DNA of 64,000 nucleotides from Sulfurimonas sp. (lineage in GTDB: Bacteria > Campylobacterota > Campylobacteria > Campylobacterales > Sulfurimonadaceae), in NCBI RefSeq assembly GCF_026196735.1, contig NZ_JAPHUF010000003.1, forward strand, positions 1 to 64,000. The letters run 5' to 3'. A program made the translations under genes and the position numbers. The notes beneath the pieces were generated by a model that saw nothing but the letters and a program-made list of their open reading frames with translations, was not told the origin of the DNA and searched no databases. Every line of letters starts with the position of its first letter. Positions within the stretch are counted from its first letter, which is position 1. Positions 1 through 7,931 of the stretch are shown in pieces.

Positions 1-65
1 AATTAGCAAGCCTAATCACCCAAATACTGATATTCACTAATATCTAAAGTATTTTATTTCTCCTT

Positions 66-98
66 CTAAAACAGATCTTTACCGTTGATCTGTTTTAG
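66..98. terminator. 12-bp hairpin upstream of dnaG
   Basis: A perfect 12-bp inverted repeat (CTAAAACAGATC at 66-77, GATCTGTTTTAG at 87-98) with a 9-nt loop. The inner ACAGATC/GATCTGT stem has an A-run on its left and TTTT on its right, so it could terminate transcription in either direction, probably of a gene left of the window. The U-run is short. The rest of positions 1-140 shows no gene. Confidence 0.5.
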
Positions 99-143
99 TA
101 ATATTCATCTTCAAATCCAAACTCTCTTTAACTAACTTTTTTG

Positions 144-149
144 TATAAT
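144..149 (+). promoter_or_regulatory. -10 box of dnaG, probably giving a leaderless mRNA
   Basis: A perfect TATAAT ends 6 nt before the ATG at 156, and no Shine-Dalgarno sequence precedes that ATG. Initiation about 7 nt after the box would start the transcript at or next to the start codon. Sequence reading only; no mapped start site. Confidence 0.5.
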
Positions 150-155
150 AATTTT

Positions 156-1808
156 ATGATTACCCCAGATTCCATAGAAGCCTTAAAGGCGCGTCTTGAT
201 GTTGTTGATGTTATAGGCTCTTATTTGGAGTTGAAGAAATCCGGTGCAAATTATAAAGCGCCATGTCCTTTTCATGATGAAAAATCTGCTTCTTTTGTAG
301 TGAGTCCTTCAAAGCAGATATATCACTGTTTTGGTTGCGGTGTTGGCGGTGACAGCATTAAGTTTATTATGGAATATGAAAAATTAAACTATCCAGAAGC
401 ATTGGAAAAACTAGCTGCAAACTATAACTTTTCACTCTCTTATACAGATAACAAACATAACAAACCTCGTTCACAACTTATGGATAAAGTAAATGAGTGG
501 TATCAAAACCTGCTTACCTCACAACCTACAGCTTTAGCATATATAAAAGAGCGCGGTATCTATGAGAGTTCAGTTGAAAAATTTGGCATTGGCTACGCAC
601 CTGATTCGAATGCAACTATAAATTATATAAAAGCTCAGCTTTTTAATATGAGTGAAGCGCTAGAAACAGGGATTGTTGGATATGACGGTGGAAGAAATTT
701 TGCCAGATTTATTGAGCGTATTACATTTCCGATTCACTCTGCTAATGGAACTGTTGTAGGTTTTGGCGGTAGGACAATTACCGGGCATCAGGCAAAGTAT
801 GTAAACTCTCCAGAGACTCCGTTTTTCAATAAATCTCGTCTGCTATATGCTTACCATCATGCAAAACAGGCAGTTCATAAAACAAAAGAGATAATCATAA
901 CAGAAGGCTACCTTGATGTTATCATGCTTCATCAAGCCGGTTTTACAAATGCAGTCGCAACTCTTGGTACAGCACTAACACCAGAACACCTGCCTCTGCT
1001 TAGAAAAGGTGAGCCAAAAGTTATAATGGCTTATGATGGGGATAAAGCCGGGCGAGCAGCAGCACTTAAGGCATCAAGACTGCTAAGTGCGGGTGGCTTT
1101 GATGGCGGTGTTGTTATATTTGGAGATGGTTTAGACCCTGCAGATATGGTAAATAAAGGTGCTGTTGAAGAGTTGGCTGCAATGTTCAGGACAGCACAGC
1201 CATTTATAGAGTTTGTTCTTGATGAAATTATATCGCTTTACAATCTCTCTGATCCAAAAGCTAAAGAGGCATGTATGCAAGATGCCATTGGCTATCTCAA
1301 AACTCTATCGCCTATACTTCAAGAGAAGTATAAGTCATATCTTGCTTCACGGCTTGGAATTAGTCCTTCGTTTGTAAGACTAACAAACCAAACTAACACT
1401 AACCAAAACAGTCCTGTAAATGACCTTAGTCGCCATAGAGACATGTGGGAACTTAGTCTCATCAAGACGGTGTTGGAAAAGCCCCACCTTATAGATCAGA
1501 TGCTCGATGTGTTAGATCCGTCACTTTTACAATTTCACTCATATGAATTCAACTTGGCACTTCAAGGAAAGTTTGATGAGCCTCAACTAATGGCAATATC
1601 AGTTGATGAGCAGATAAAGCCCTTAAAAGATGAACAAGCACTAAAAAATGAACTCATAACTTTTTTAACAAAACATTATGAGAGAGAATTAAAGAAAGTA
1701 AATATGCAAAATGATATCTCTTTTGAAGAAAAAGCATTTTATATTCGTAAGTTTCGTGGTAAAATTGCCACTTTAAAACGAGGGGAGCTTGTAGCTTTTA
1801 AAGGCTAA
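156..1808 (+). CDS. dnaG: DNA primase DnaG
   Basis: DnaG makes the RNA primers for lagging-strand replication and works with the DnaB helicase. The 550-residue protein starts MITPDSIEAL and has the N-terminal CHCC zinc-binding domain (C37, H40, C58, C61), followed by the catalytic core and a Toprim domain (EGYLDV near residue 250, AYDGDKAGR about 45 residues later). The C-terminal helicase-interaction part is weakly conserved, as usual. The ATG at 156 is preferred over the TTG at 141 because conserved primase sequence begins there. The gene has its own -10 box very close to the ATG. It converges with the gene ending at 1822. Confidence 0.97.
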   Translation: MITPDSIEALKARLDVVDVIGSYLELKKSGANYKAPCPFHDEKSASFVVSPSKQIYHCFGCGVGGDSIKFIMEYEKLNYPEALEKLAANYNFSLSYTDNKHNKPRSQLMDKVNEWYQNLLTSQPTALAYIKERGIYESSVEKFGIGYAPDSNATINYIKAQLFNMSEALETGIVGYDGGRNFARFIERITFPIHSANGTVVGFGGRTITGHQAKYVNSPETPFFNKSRLLYAYHHAKQAVHKTKEIIITEGYLDVIMLHQAGFTNAVATLGTALTPEHLPLLRKGEPKVIMAYDGDKAGRAAALKASRLLSAGGFDGGVVIFGDGLDPADMVNKGAVEELAAMFRTAQPFIEFVLDEIISLYNLSDPKAKEACMQDAIGYLKTLSPILQEKYKSYLASRLGISPSFVRLTNQTNTNQNSPVNDLSRHRDMWELSLIKTVLEKPHLIDQMLDVLDPSLLQFHSYEFNLALQGKFDEPQLMAISVDEQIKPLKDEQALKNELITFLTKHYERELKKVNMQNDISFEEKAFYIRKFRGKIATLKRGELVAFKG

Positions 1809-1821
1809 GCTTTTTTACATG

Positions 1822-2553
1822 TTATGATTCAGGAGCTTCTTTTGGCTTAAGAGCTTTGATGTTTATTTTTCTTCCAACTTTTTTTGGAGCACCATATTTT
1901 TCTTTTGGAGTTCCGTCGTAACGATGGTTTCTCTCTCCACTTTTTCCTGAAAACAATGCTTTTCCATTTTCATCTTTTCCTAGAAATTTGTTTTGACCTT
2001 TGTCTTTTTTCTCCCACTGCTTAGCTTTGTCACCTGAGGCTTTCTCTCTTTTTGGTTTATCAAACTTAGGTTTTTCTTCATATATTTTTTTAAACTCATA
2101 CTCTTTTGGTTTTTCTATAGGCTTTTGAGCTATTTTTAATTTTTGGTCCTCTTCATACTCAAAACCTTCAATAATTTCTTGTTTAATTACTCTTTTTAAA
2201 ACAGTTTCAATAGGATATAGCTTTTTTTGTTCTTTAGCATCAAGTAAAATAAGTGCCATCTCTGTTGCACAAAAGAGTCTGTTTATATATAAAGCCGGAG
2301 TTGCCGGTAAATCATAACTGATTAGTATCTCAAAACTTTTTGTTAAATCTTTTAGTTCACCATCACTTAAAATAGTTACATTCTCTTCTGAAACAGCTTC
2401 TTTTATAACATCAAGAGAGTTTGCTCTGACAACAAGTATTTGTTTATCGCTATATTTAGTGATAAGCAGGTTTAATAAGGAGAGTTTTTTATCGATAGGA
2501 CATGGATGTACGAGGTGTTTGTTGTGTTTTATAGTAATTTGTTTTGCTGACAT
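1822..2553 (-). CDS. Degenerate DEAD-box helicase C-terminal domain protein with basic tail
   Basis: A 243-residue protein with no P-loop and no DEAD motif. Residues about 35-145 resemble the second RecA domain of RhlE-type helicases: ISYDLPATPALYINRLF parallels the [17 protein letters not shown] stretch of the RhlE at 4808-6079, but the arginine finger motif (HRIGRTGR) is lost. The segment after it (YPIETVLKRVIKQEIIEGF) parallels the RhlE segment [18 protein letters not shown]. The last 90 residues are Lys/Arg/Gly rich and probably bind RNA. ATP hydrolysis is unlikely. An RNA-binding or ribosome-assembly accessory role is inference. It lies just downstream of the R-M pair on the same strand. 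Confidence 0.6.
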   Translation of the reverse strand: MSAKQITIKHNKHLVHPCPIDKKLSLLNLLITKYSDKQILVVRANSLDVIKEAVSEENVTILSDGELKDLTKSFEILISYDLPATPALYINRLFCATEMALILLDAKEQKKLYPIETVLKRVIKQEIIEGFEYEEDQKLKIAQKPIEKPKEYEFKKIYEEKPKFDKPKREKASGDKAKQWEKKDKGQNKFLGKDENGKALFSGKSGERNHRYDGTPKEKYGAPKKVGRKINIKALKPKEAPES

Positions 2554-2588
2554 GAAGAAGCCTGATGATTTATTTTTGAAAGTATACT

Positions 2589-3809
2589 CTATGTTGCCAT
2601 ATATCTTGCTTTGTTATCGAACTTGTTTGTCAATGGCGAAGCTAAAGTTTCAAGTTTTTGCTTTATGCTCTTGTCCTTTTTCAACAATTTTTTATCTGTT
2701 TGTAAATGCTGTTTAATAGAATTTTTTAAGGCTATTGATAAAAATGTAGGTACGGCATTTCCTATCTGTAAATTTTTTGAACTTCTTGAACCATAAAAAA
2801 TATAATTATCTGGAAAACATTGTATTCTCGCCCCTTCTCTTGTTGTTAAAGGTCTTGGTGCTTTTGGATGAATACATCTTGATGAGGATGGAGTACTTAA
2901 ATTTCTTGTAATTGTTGGTGCTGGTCTTTCCCACCATAATCTACAATATGTATTTTTAAATCCACTTGTTGGTCGTAATTCTTCTGGTGCATCTTGTGGT
3001 GTTCCACCATCAGGTAAACACTCCATAAGTTTTACTAATTTATCATTATTTTTTGGTGCATTATGATCCATTAGTTTTTCGGGAGCATTATCTCTCATTA
3101 GCTTTTGAAATTCATTATTGGGTTTACTGCTATATTCAACACTCTCTTCATTGCTTTTGATAAATGGTAAATCACTTATTGCTTCTGATAACGATAAATA
3201 TGGTTTTAAATTTTGGTTTAAAATATTATTATCATCTAAGTCGCAATGAGTTTTATTTGGATATTCAAAATCTTTATTTAATTTTGTACCGATTATTATT
3301 ACTCTTTCTCTAATTTGCGGTACACCATAATCTGCTGAGTTTAAAACCTCATATTTAACTTTGTATCCTAATGACTCAAAAAGAGATAGAATTGTTTTTA
3401 ACAACTCACCTTTTTGCATTGATAAAAGTCCTTTAACATTTTCAAATAAAAATACTTTAGGATTTAACTCTTTTAAAACTCTATAATATTCTTGGAATAG
3501 TTGACCTCTTGGGTCGTCAATCAATCTTTTTCCAACAGTTGAAAATGCTTGACAAGGTGGTCCACCAACTATTAAATCAATATCACCTTTTTTAATTTGT
3601 AAATCTTCTGTAAGATTTTTAAGCCCAAAATCTTTTATATCGCAATTATACATTTTTATATGTGGATGATTTAATGAATATGCTTTAGCCATATCAGGTA
3701 AAAGTTCATTTCCTGCTACTATTTCAAAGTTATCATCGTGAGCAAAACCGTAGCTAAGCCCACCAACTCCAGCAAATAAATCTAAAACTTTAAATTTTTT
3801 GTTCATCAT
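2589..3809 (-). CDS. DNA cytosine-5 methyltransferase (type II R-M)
   Basis: A C5-cytosine methyltransferase of 406 residues. Motif I is DLFAGVGGLSYGF near the N-terminus, motif IV is GGPPCQAFSTVG with the catalytic Cys, motif VI is ENVKGLL, motif VIII is QIRERVIIIG, and motif X is LQIGNAVP. The target-recognition region lies roughly between residues 210 and 310. It follows the putative endonuclease gene by 2 nt in the same direction, so the two form a type II restriction-modification unit. The recognition site cannot be read from sequence. The last 45 residues, after motif X, are a basic extension. Confidence 0.93.
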   Translation of the reverse strand: MMNKKFKVLDLFAGVGGLSYGFAHDDNFEIVAGNELLPDMAKAYSLNHPHIKMYNCDIKDFGLKNLTEDLQIKKGDIDLIVGGPPCQAFSTVGKRLIDDPRGQLFQEYYRVLKELNPKVFLFENVKGLLSMQKGELLKTILSLFESLGYKVKYEVLNSADYGVPQIRERVIIIGTKLNKDFEYPNKTHCDLDDNNILNQNLKPYLSLSEAISDLPFIKSNEESVEYSSKPNNEFQKLMRDNAPEKLMDHNAPKNNDKLVKLMECLPDGGTPQDAPEELRPTSGFKNTYCRLWWERPAPTITRNLSTPSSSRCIHPKAPRPLTTREGARIQCFPDNYIFYGSRSSKNLQIGNAVPTFLSIALKNSIKQHLQTDKKLLKKDKSIKQKLETLASPLTNKFDNKARYMAT

Positions 3810-3811
3810 TG

Positions 3812-4597
3812 TTAATCTACAAATATGTCATCTAATGAAGGTGGATTTTCAGTTAGTTTCCAAGTAAAATAATTTTGGTCTATATTAAAAACTGTTTGAC
3901 CTTCCATTTGTTGTCTAGTAATCCAATTTATATTATCATCTTCTATTTCATCTAGTTTAATAAATGCTACTTGCCCATTAAATAAATCAAAATGAATTGC
4001 TAATGAGGATACTCCATTAGTTTCAAAAATTCTTTTTGCTTCTAAAACTTTATGTTGTTTAATATCATTTACACCAACAAATCCAGACTGTACTTCAATT
4101 CTTAGTTTATTCCCATCTGCTAGTGCTATTTCTAAATCTGCTGTGGGCGTTCTTTTAAATGATTCAATATTTACCAAATCATCATCACCAATCAAAGAGA
4201 TATCTTCAAGATTAACTTTAAATATTTCACTCAGCGCTTTAAGAAAATAATTTGAAATAATATATCCCCTCATCCATGAAAAATATACTTGTTCTGGTCT
4301 TCTTCCTTGATTATTTAATCTTTGTATAATGTTATTATTTTTTAGTTTGTTAAAAACAAATTCTACATTATCAGTACAAAACTCATCTATTTCTAGTATG
4401 TTAATATTTTTTGAAACTAAAGAATTTATTTTCCTAATTATTTCAACTAGCCTAGTATTTAATAAGTTTATATAATCATAATTGACAGTTGGTATTATGT
4501 CTTTTCCGGCAAAAAAACTTTTTACATCACCTTGGTTTGTAAAACCTAATTCTTTTCTATATTCTTTGAAATATTGTGTTGTTATTAAGGTGCGCAT
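3812..4597 (-). CDS. Putative type II restriction endonuclease
   Basis: An unrecognised 261-residue protein, called an endonuclease because it is tightly paired with the C5 methyltransferase. A PD-(D/E)XK-like core is visible around residues 150-172: TADLEIA, then KLRIEVQSG, giving D...E-x-Q with Gln in place of the usual Lys, a variant known among restriction enzymes. It starts MRTLITTQYF. No family name can be given. It could instead be another methylase partner, but the position and core argue for restriction. The gene is divergent from rhlE, with 210 nt between them. Confidence 0.6.
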   Translation of the reverse strand: MRTLITTQYFKEYRKELGFTNQGDVKSFFAGKDIIPTVNYDYINLLNTRLVEIIRKINSLVSKNINILEIDEFCTDNVEFVFNKLKNNNIIQRLNNQGRRPEQVYFSWMRGYIISNYFLKALSEIFKVNLEDISLIGDDDLVNIESFKRTPTADLEIALADGNKLRIEVQSGFVGVNDIKQHKVLEAKRIFETNGVSSLAIHFDLFNGQVAFIKLDEIEDDNINWITRQQMEGQTVFNIDQNYFTWKLTENPPSLDDIFVD

Positions 4598-4677
4598 TTT
4601 ATTACTAATCCTTTTAATATTTACGATTTTATCTAAAATTTGCTATTGGTTTTATAAATTCTAAGAATATATAAAGC

Positions 4678-4708
4678 TTGACATTTCGTTATCAGATAAC
4701 TCTTTATT
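4678..4708 (+). promoter_or_regulatory. Promoter-like TTGACA with 13-bp palindrome in the spacer
   Basis: A perfect TTGACA (4678-4683) is followed by the palindrome GTTATCaGATAAC (4688-4700) and an AT-rich TTTATT near 4703. The palindrome looks like an operator placed between -35 and -10. It sits in the 210-nt divergent gap between the restriction gene and rhlE, which otherwise holds no gene. Confidence 0.35.
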
Positions 4709-4772
4709 CAATGGTCACTTTATGCATTAATTATTAAATACAGCATTTAATGACAGAGTGTTACTTAAATTG

Positions 4773-4781
4773 TGCTATTAT
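4773..4781 (+). promoter_or_regulatory. Extended -10 box of rhlE
   Basis: TGC-TATTAT at 4773-4781 forms an extended -10 element. It is 26 nt before the rhlE ATG at 4808, which has an AGGA ribosome-binding site at 4799-4802. Confidence 0.4.
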
Positions 4782-4807
4782 GAAACAATATTAAAACTAG
4801 GAACTAT

Positions 4808-6079
4808 ATGTCATTTAAAGCATTAGGATTGTCAGATCCACTATTAAAAGCTATCAGAGAACAAGGTTATGATACGCCAACACCCATTCAAGCTCAAGCA
4901 ATACCGGCAATATTACAAAGAAGAGATTTATTAGCCGGTGCCCAAACAGGTACAGGTAAGACAGCAGGTTTTACTCTGCCGCTTTTAGAACTACTTTCTC
5001 GAGCAAAACCTACAAAAGGCAAACATCAAGTAAAAGCACTTATACTTACTCCAACAAGAGAGTTGGCTGCTCAAGTCGGTGAAAGTGTTGCACTTTACGG
5101 AAAACATATGCCGTTTAAATCAACTGTAATATTTGGAGGGGTAAAAATCAATCCTCAGATTACACAGCTTCGAAAAGGAGTAGATATTATTGTCGCAACA
5201 CCTGGACGATTGCTAGACCACATGTCACAAAAAACGGTCGACTTAAAACATGTTGATTTTCTTATTCTTGATGAAGCAGACAGAATGTTAGATATGGGCT
5301 TTATTAACGATATTAGAAAAATACTTGAAGTTCTGCCAAAACAAAAACAGACACTGCTTTTTTCTGCAACATACTCAGATGAGATTAAAAAATTATCAGA
5401 CCGTTTGCTAAACTCTCCGGCTCTAATAGAAGTTGCTCGTCGTAACACTTCAAGCGAGATAGTAAAACAGGCAGTTTATCATGTTGATAAAACTCGAAAA
5501 CGGGAGTTACTTGCACATCTAATAAATGAGGGTAAATGGAAGCAGGTACTTGTTTTTACAAGAACAAAGCATATGGCGAACCGTTTATCGGGTCAACTCG
5601 AATCAAATGGAATCGCTGCGGTTGCGATACATGGTAACAAAAGTCAAAATGCTAGAACAAAGGCATTAGCTGATTTTAAAAAAGGCGAAGTGCGCGTACT
5701 TGTTGCTACAGATATTGCAGCAAGAGGTATAGATATAGACCAGCTTCCACATGTCATAAATTATGAGCTTCCAAATGTTAGTGAAGATTATGTACACCGT
5801 ATCGGTAGAACAGGTCGTGCAGGTAACGAAGGTGAAGCAATATCGCTGGTTTGTGTAGATGAACATGAATATCTGGTCAATATAGAGAAGCTAATCAAAA
5901 AAGATATTCCCAAAGTCTGGTTAAAAGGTTTTAAGCCTGATCCTTCCATAAAAGCAGAAGCTATAAATCAAGGCGGCGGTAGAGGTGCTAAAGGCTCAAA
6001 TTCTAGAAATAGACCAAGAAATAAGCCAGTCGGGAACTCATCTGGCGGCTCGGGAAAAAACTCTTTTGGCAGAAGATGA
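4808..6079 (+). CDS. rhlE: DEAD-box ATP-dependent RNA helicase RhlE
   Basis: A 423-residue DEAD-box RNA helicase acting in RNA remodelling, ribosome maturation or RNA decay. It has the Q motif ([12 protein letters not shown]), Walker A (AQTGTGKT), Ia (PTRELAAQ), GG, TPGRLLD, DEAD ([12 protein letters not shown]), SAT, and the helicase-C motifs [11 protein letters not shown] and [10 protein letters not shown]. The C-terminal 50 residues are Gly/Arg/Asn/Ser rich with RGG-like spacing, typical of RhlE. It has its own promoter and is transcribed away from the R-M pair. Its helicase-C half has a degenerate counterpart at 1822-2553. Confidence 0.95.
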   Translation: MSFKALGLSDPLLKAIREQGYDTPTPIQAQAIPAILQRRDLLAGAQTGTGKTAGFTLPLLELLSRAKPTKGKHQVKALILTPTRELAAQVGESVALYGKHMPFKSTVIFGGVKINPQITQLRKGVDIIVATPGRLLDHMSQKTVDLKHVDFLILDEADRMLDMGFINDIRKILEVLPKQKQTLLFSATYSDEIKKLSDRLLNSPALIEVARRNTSSEIVKQAVYHVDKTRKRELLAHLINEGKWKQVLVFTRTKHMANRLSGQLESNGIAAVAIHGNKSQNARTKALADFKKGEVRVLVATDIAARGIDIDQLPHVINYELPNVSEDYVHRIGRTGRAGNEGEAISLVCVDEHEYLVNIEKLIKKDIPKVWLKGFKPDPSIKAEAINQGGGRGAKGSNSRNRPRNKPVGNSSGGSGKNSFGRR

Positions 6080-6090
6080 AATAAGTAGTG

Positions 6091-6096
6091 TATAAT
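6091..6096 (+). promoter_or_regulatory. -10 box for the PP-loop gene
   Basis: TG-TATAAT lies 38 nt before the ATG at 6135, which has a good AAGGAAC ribosome-binding site. It starts 11 nt after the rhlE stop, so the next gene probably has its own transcript. Confidence 0.45.
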
Positions 6097-6134
6097 TCTA
6101 TAATTGAAATTATTAATATTGGTAAGGAACGAAG

Positions 6135-7112
6135 ATGAAAGCAGTTGCACTATTTAGTGGTGGATTAGACTCAACTTTAGCGATGAAGCTTATAATAGAC
6201 CAAGGCATAGATGTTTTGGCGGTAAATATCAATACAGGCTTTGGTAGTACAAAAGATAGACTAGACCATATGCAAAATATGTGTGATCAAGTTGGCGCAG
6301 AGTTGAGAATTATAGATATTCAGAGTGAATTCTTACAAGAAGTCTTGTTTGACCCAAAACATGGCTATGGTAAAAACTTCAATCCATGTATAGATTGTCA
6401 TGCGAAAATGTTTGCAGTTGCAAAAAGAATTATGCAAGCCGAAGGGGCTTCATTTTTGGTGAGTGGTGAAGTGCTTGGACAGCGCCCAATGAGCCAAAAC
6501 AAAGATGCATTGCAAACTGTACTAAACGAGAGCAATTGTGATGGACTTCTTCTTCGCCCAATGTCTGCAAAATTATTAGCACCGACTATTGCTGAGCAAA
6601 ATGGCTGGGTAGATAGAGAAAAACTAGAAGGTATTTCCGGTAGAAGTCGTGACAGACAGTTGGAGTTAGCAAAAGAAATAGGGCTTGAAGATTTTGAAAG
6701 TCCTGGTGGAGGATGTCTTTTGACTGATGAAAACTTTGCTAAAAAGATGAATGATTTTATTAAACATGATAAGTTTGAAGTAAAAGATATACCACTTATG
6801 AAATTTGGTCGTCATTTGCGTTTGAGTGATGGAGCTAAGCTAGTTGTAGGCAGAAATCAAGAAGAAAATGGTTACTTGCAAAATATAAATAATGACAAAT
6901 ATTATCATCTTAAAACCATAGGTCTTCCAGGTCCGCATGCCATGCTTAGTAAAAATGCAAGCCAAGCAGATAAAGAGTTGGCAGCGAAAATAGTCCTTAC
7001 ATATTGTAAAGCAAAAGATGACAAAACCTACACAATATCATTTGACGGAGATGAGGTTCAGGGCTCGCCATTTGCTTCAAGAGAAGATATACAGCCATAT
7101 ACAATAATGTAA
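6135..7112 (+). CDS. PP-loop ATP-pyrophosphatase, tRNA sulfurtransferase-like, with NFACT-R-like C-terminus
   Basis: A 325-residue protein of the adenine-nucleotide alpha-hydrolase class. The PP-loop SGGLDST is at residues 9-15. A CIDC pair is at 85-88, and a further Cys follows the GGGC motif near residue 195, the layout of MnmA/ThiI-like tRNA thiolation enzymes, in which ATP activates a base and a Cys carries sulfur. The C-terminal part (LPGPHAMLSKNASQ and following) resembles the NFACT-R RNA-binding domain (DUF814 type). The combination suggests a tRNA-modifying enzyme. The exact base is unknown, and automatic annotation may name it after argininosuccinate synthase or ThiI. Confidence 0.75.
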   Translation: MKAVALFSGGLDSTLAMKLIIDQGIDVLAVNINTGFGSTKDRLDHMQNMCDQVGAELRIIDIQSEFLQEVLFDPKHGYGKNFNPCIDCHAKMFAVAKRIMQAEGASFLVSGEVLGQRPMSQNKDALQTVLNESNCDGLLLRPMSAKLLAPTIAEQNGWVDREKLEGISGRSRDRQLELAKEIGLEDFESPGGGCLLTDENFAKKMNDFIKHDKFEVKDIPLMKFGRHLRLSDGAKLVVGRNQEENGYLQNINNDKYYHLKTIGLPGPHAMLSKNASQADKELAAKIVLTYCKAKDDKTYTISFDGDEVQGSPFASREDIQPYTIM

Positions 7113-7172
7113 AATTTATGATTTTATATTTTTTAGATATACTTTGTGTAACTTAAAAACATGAGGTGACAT

Positions 7173-7592
7173 ATGGCTGGTGTACATTTTGGGTTTGATA
7201 ATTTCAAACAACTTCTTGATTTAAATATTGGTATTACACAGAGACTTGATGAAAATCGTGCGGAGAGTTTTACTCTATTGTATTGTGATTTCTCTGTTGT
7301 TAAAGAAGAAATTATAAAAAGTTCTCTTGAGCAAGTCCTTAGAACTTCTGATTCTATTGTTAACAGTGGCTCGGATTATTTTTTTGTACTTCCTTACACT
7401 GATAAGTATGGTGCAGCAATTGTAAAAAACATGTTTGTAGAGTTTTTTGCCAAAGAGTTAGACTCTTATATGGTAAGCTACCCAAGAGACGGCGAGACAA
7501 CAGAAGACTTAGTTGAAGAGTTGGCAGATATTGTTAGTGCAACATATAAAAATGATTTAACTTGCTTAAATAATATTGTTCAGTATAAATAA
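7173..7592 (+). CDS. Small GGDEF-like protein, probably inactive
   Basis: A 139-residue soluble protein with no named family recognised. The central part has the rhythm of a GGDEF domain: a YCDF strand, then RTSDSIVNSGSDYFFVLPYT, where SGSDYF stands in the place of GG(D/E)EF. The Gly-Gly pair is missing, so diguanylate cyclase activity is unlikely. Preceded by a GAGGTGAC ribosome-binding site. It may be a c-di-GMP or protein interaction module. It is immediately upstream of the flagellar operon but separated from it by a convergent small gene. Confidence 0.6.
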   Translation: MAGVHFGFDNFKQLLDLNIGITQRLDENRAESFTLLYCDFSVVKEEIIKSSLEQVLRTSDSIVNSGSDYFFVLPYTDKYGAAIVKNMFVEFFAKELDSYMVSYPRDGETTEDLVEELADIVSATYKNDLTCLNNIVQYK

Positions 7593-7594
7593 GC

Positions 7595-7831
7595 TTAATA
7601 ATTTCGAGTTCTTTTATAGAACTCGACAGCTTCTGATATCTTCTGCTCCTTATAAACTTTTTTATCACATACCTGTCTGCATTTTATTTTCACATTTTTA
7701 GCAGCTTGTACATTTTCTTTACCAACTTTTGTATCATATGCCGATGTATCAAAATAGTTTGGTTTTTTTGACTCAAAAGGACTGAGAGCTAGTGCTAGTG
7801 CCGGCAGTAATAAAATAAATGCTTTCATCAT
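7595..7831 (-). CDS. Small exported protein with a Cys pair
   Basis: A 78-residue protein with a clear N-terminal signal peptide (MMKAFILLLPALALALS) and a lysine-rich mature part containing KCRQVCDKK, a CxxxC pair. It is probably periplasmic. No family is recognised. The ATG could be the first or second Met. It lies convergent to the GGDEF-like gene, with 2 nt between the stops, and divergent from fliK. Confidence 0.55.
   Translation of the reverse strand: MMKAFILLLPALALALSPFESKKPNYFDTSAYDTKVGKENVQAAKNVKIKCRQVCDKKVYKEQKISEAVEFYKRTRNY
7605..7625. terminator. Hairpin at convergent gene ends
   Basis: CGAGTTC (7605-7611) and GAACTCG (7619-7625) form a 7-bp stem with a 7-nt A/T loop. It overlaps the last codons of the minus-strand gene and lies just after the plus-strand stop, so it may serve the plus strand. 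There is no strong U-run. Confidence 0.4.
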
Positions 7832-7868
7832 TGTCAGTATATCGGTAATTATTAAATATATTTAATCT

Positions 7869-7886
7869 ATGGTACGAAATATGCTT
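7869..7886 (+). promoter_or_regulatory. Sigma-54 promoter of fliK-flgD-flgE operon
   Basis: TGGTACGAAATATGCTTT has GG at 7871-7872 and GC at 7883-7884, with exactly 10 nt between, matching the -24/-12 sigma-54 consensus. It is about 48 nt upstream of the fliK GTG. Sigma-54 control of mid-class hook genes is established in Campylobacter and Helicobacter. Confidence 0.8.
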
Positions 7887-7931
7887 TTATTGTTAAAATC
7901 CCTTTATAAAAAAGGCAAAAAGGAGTAAACA

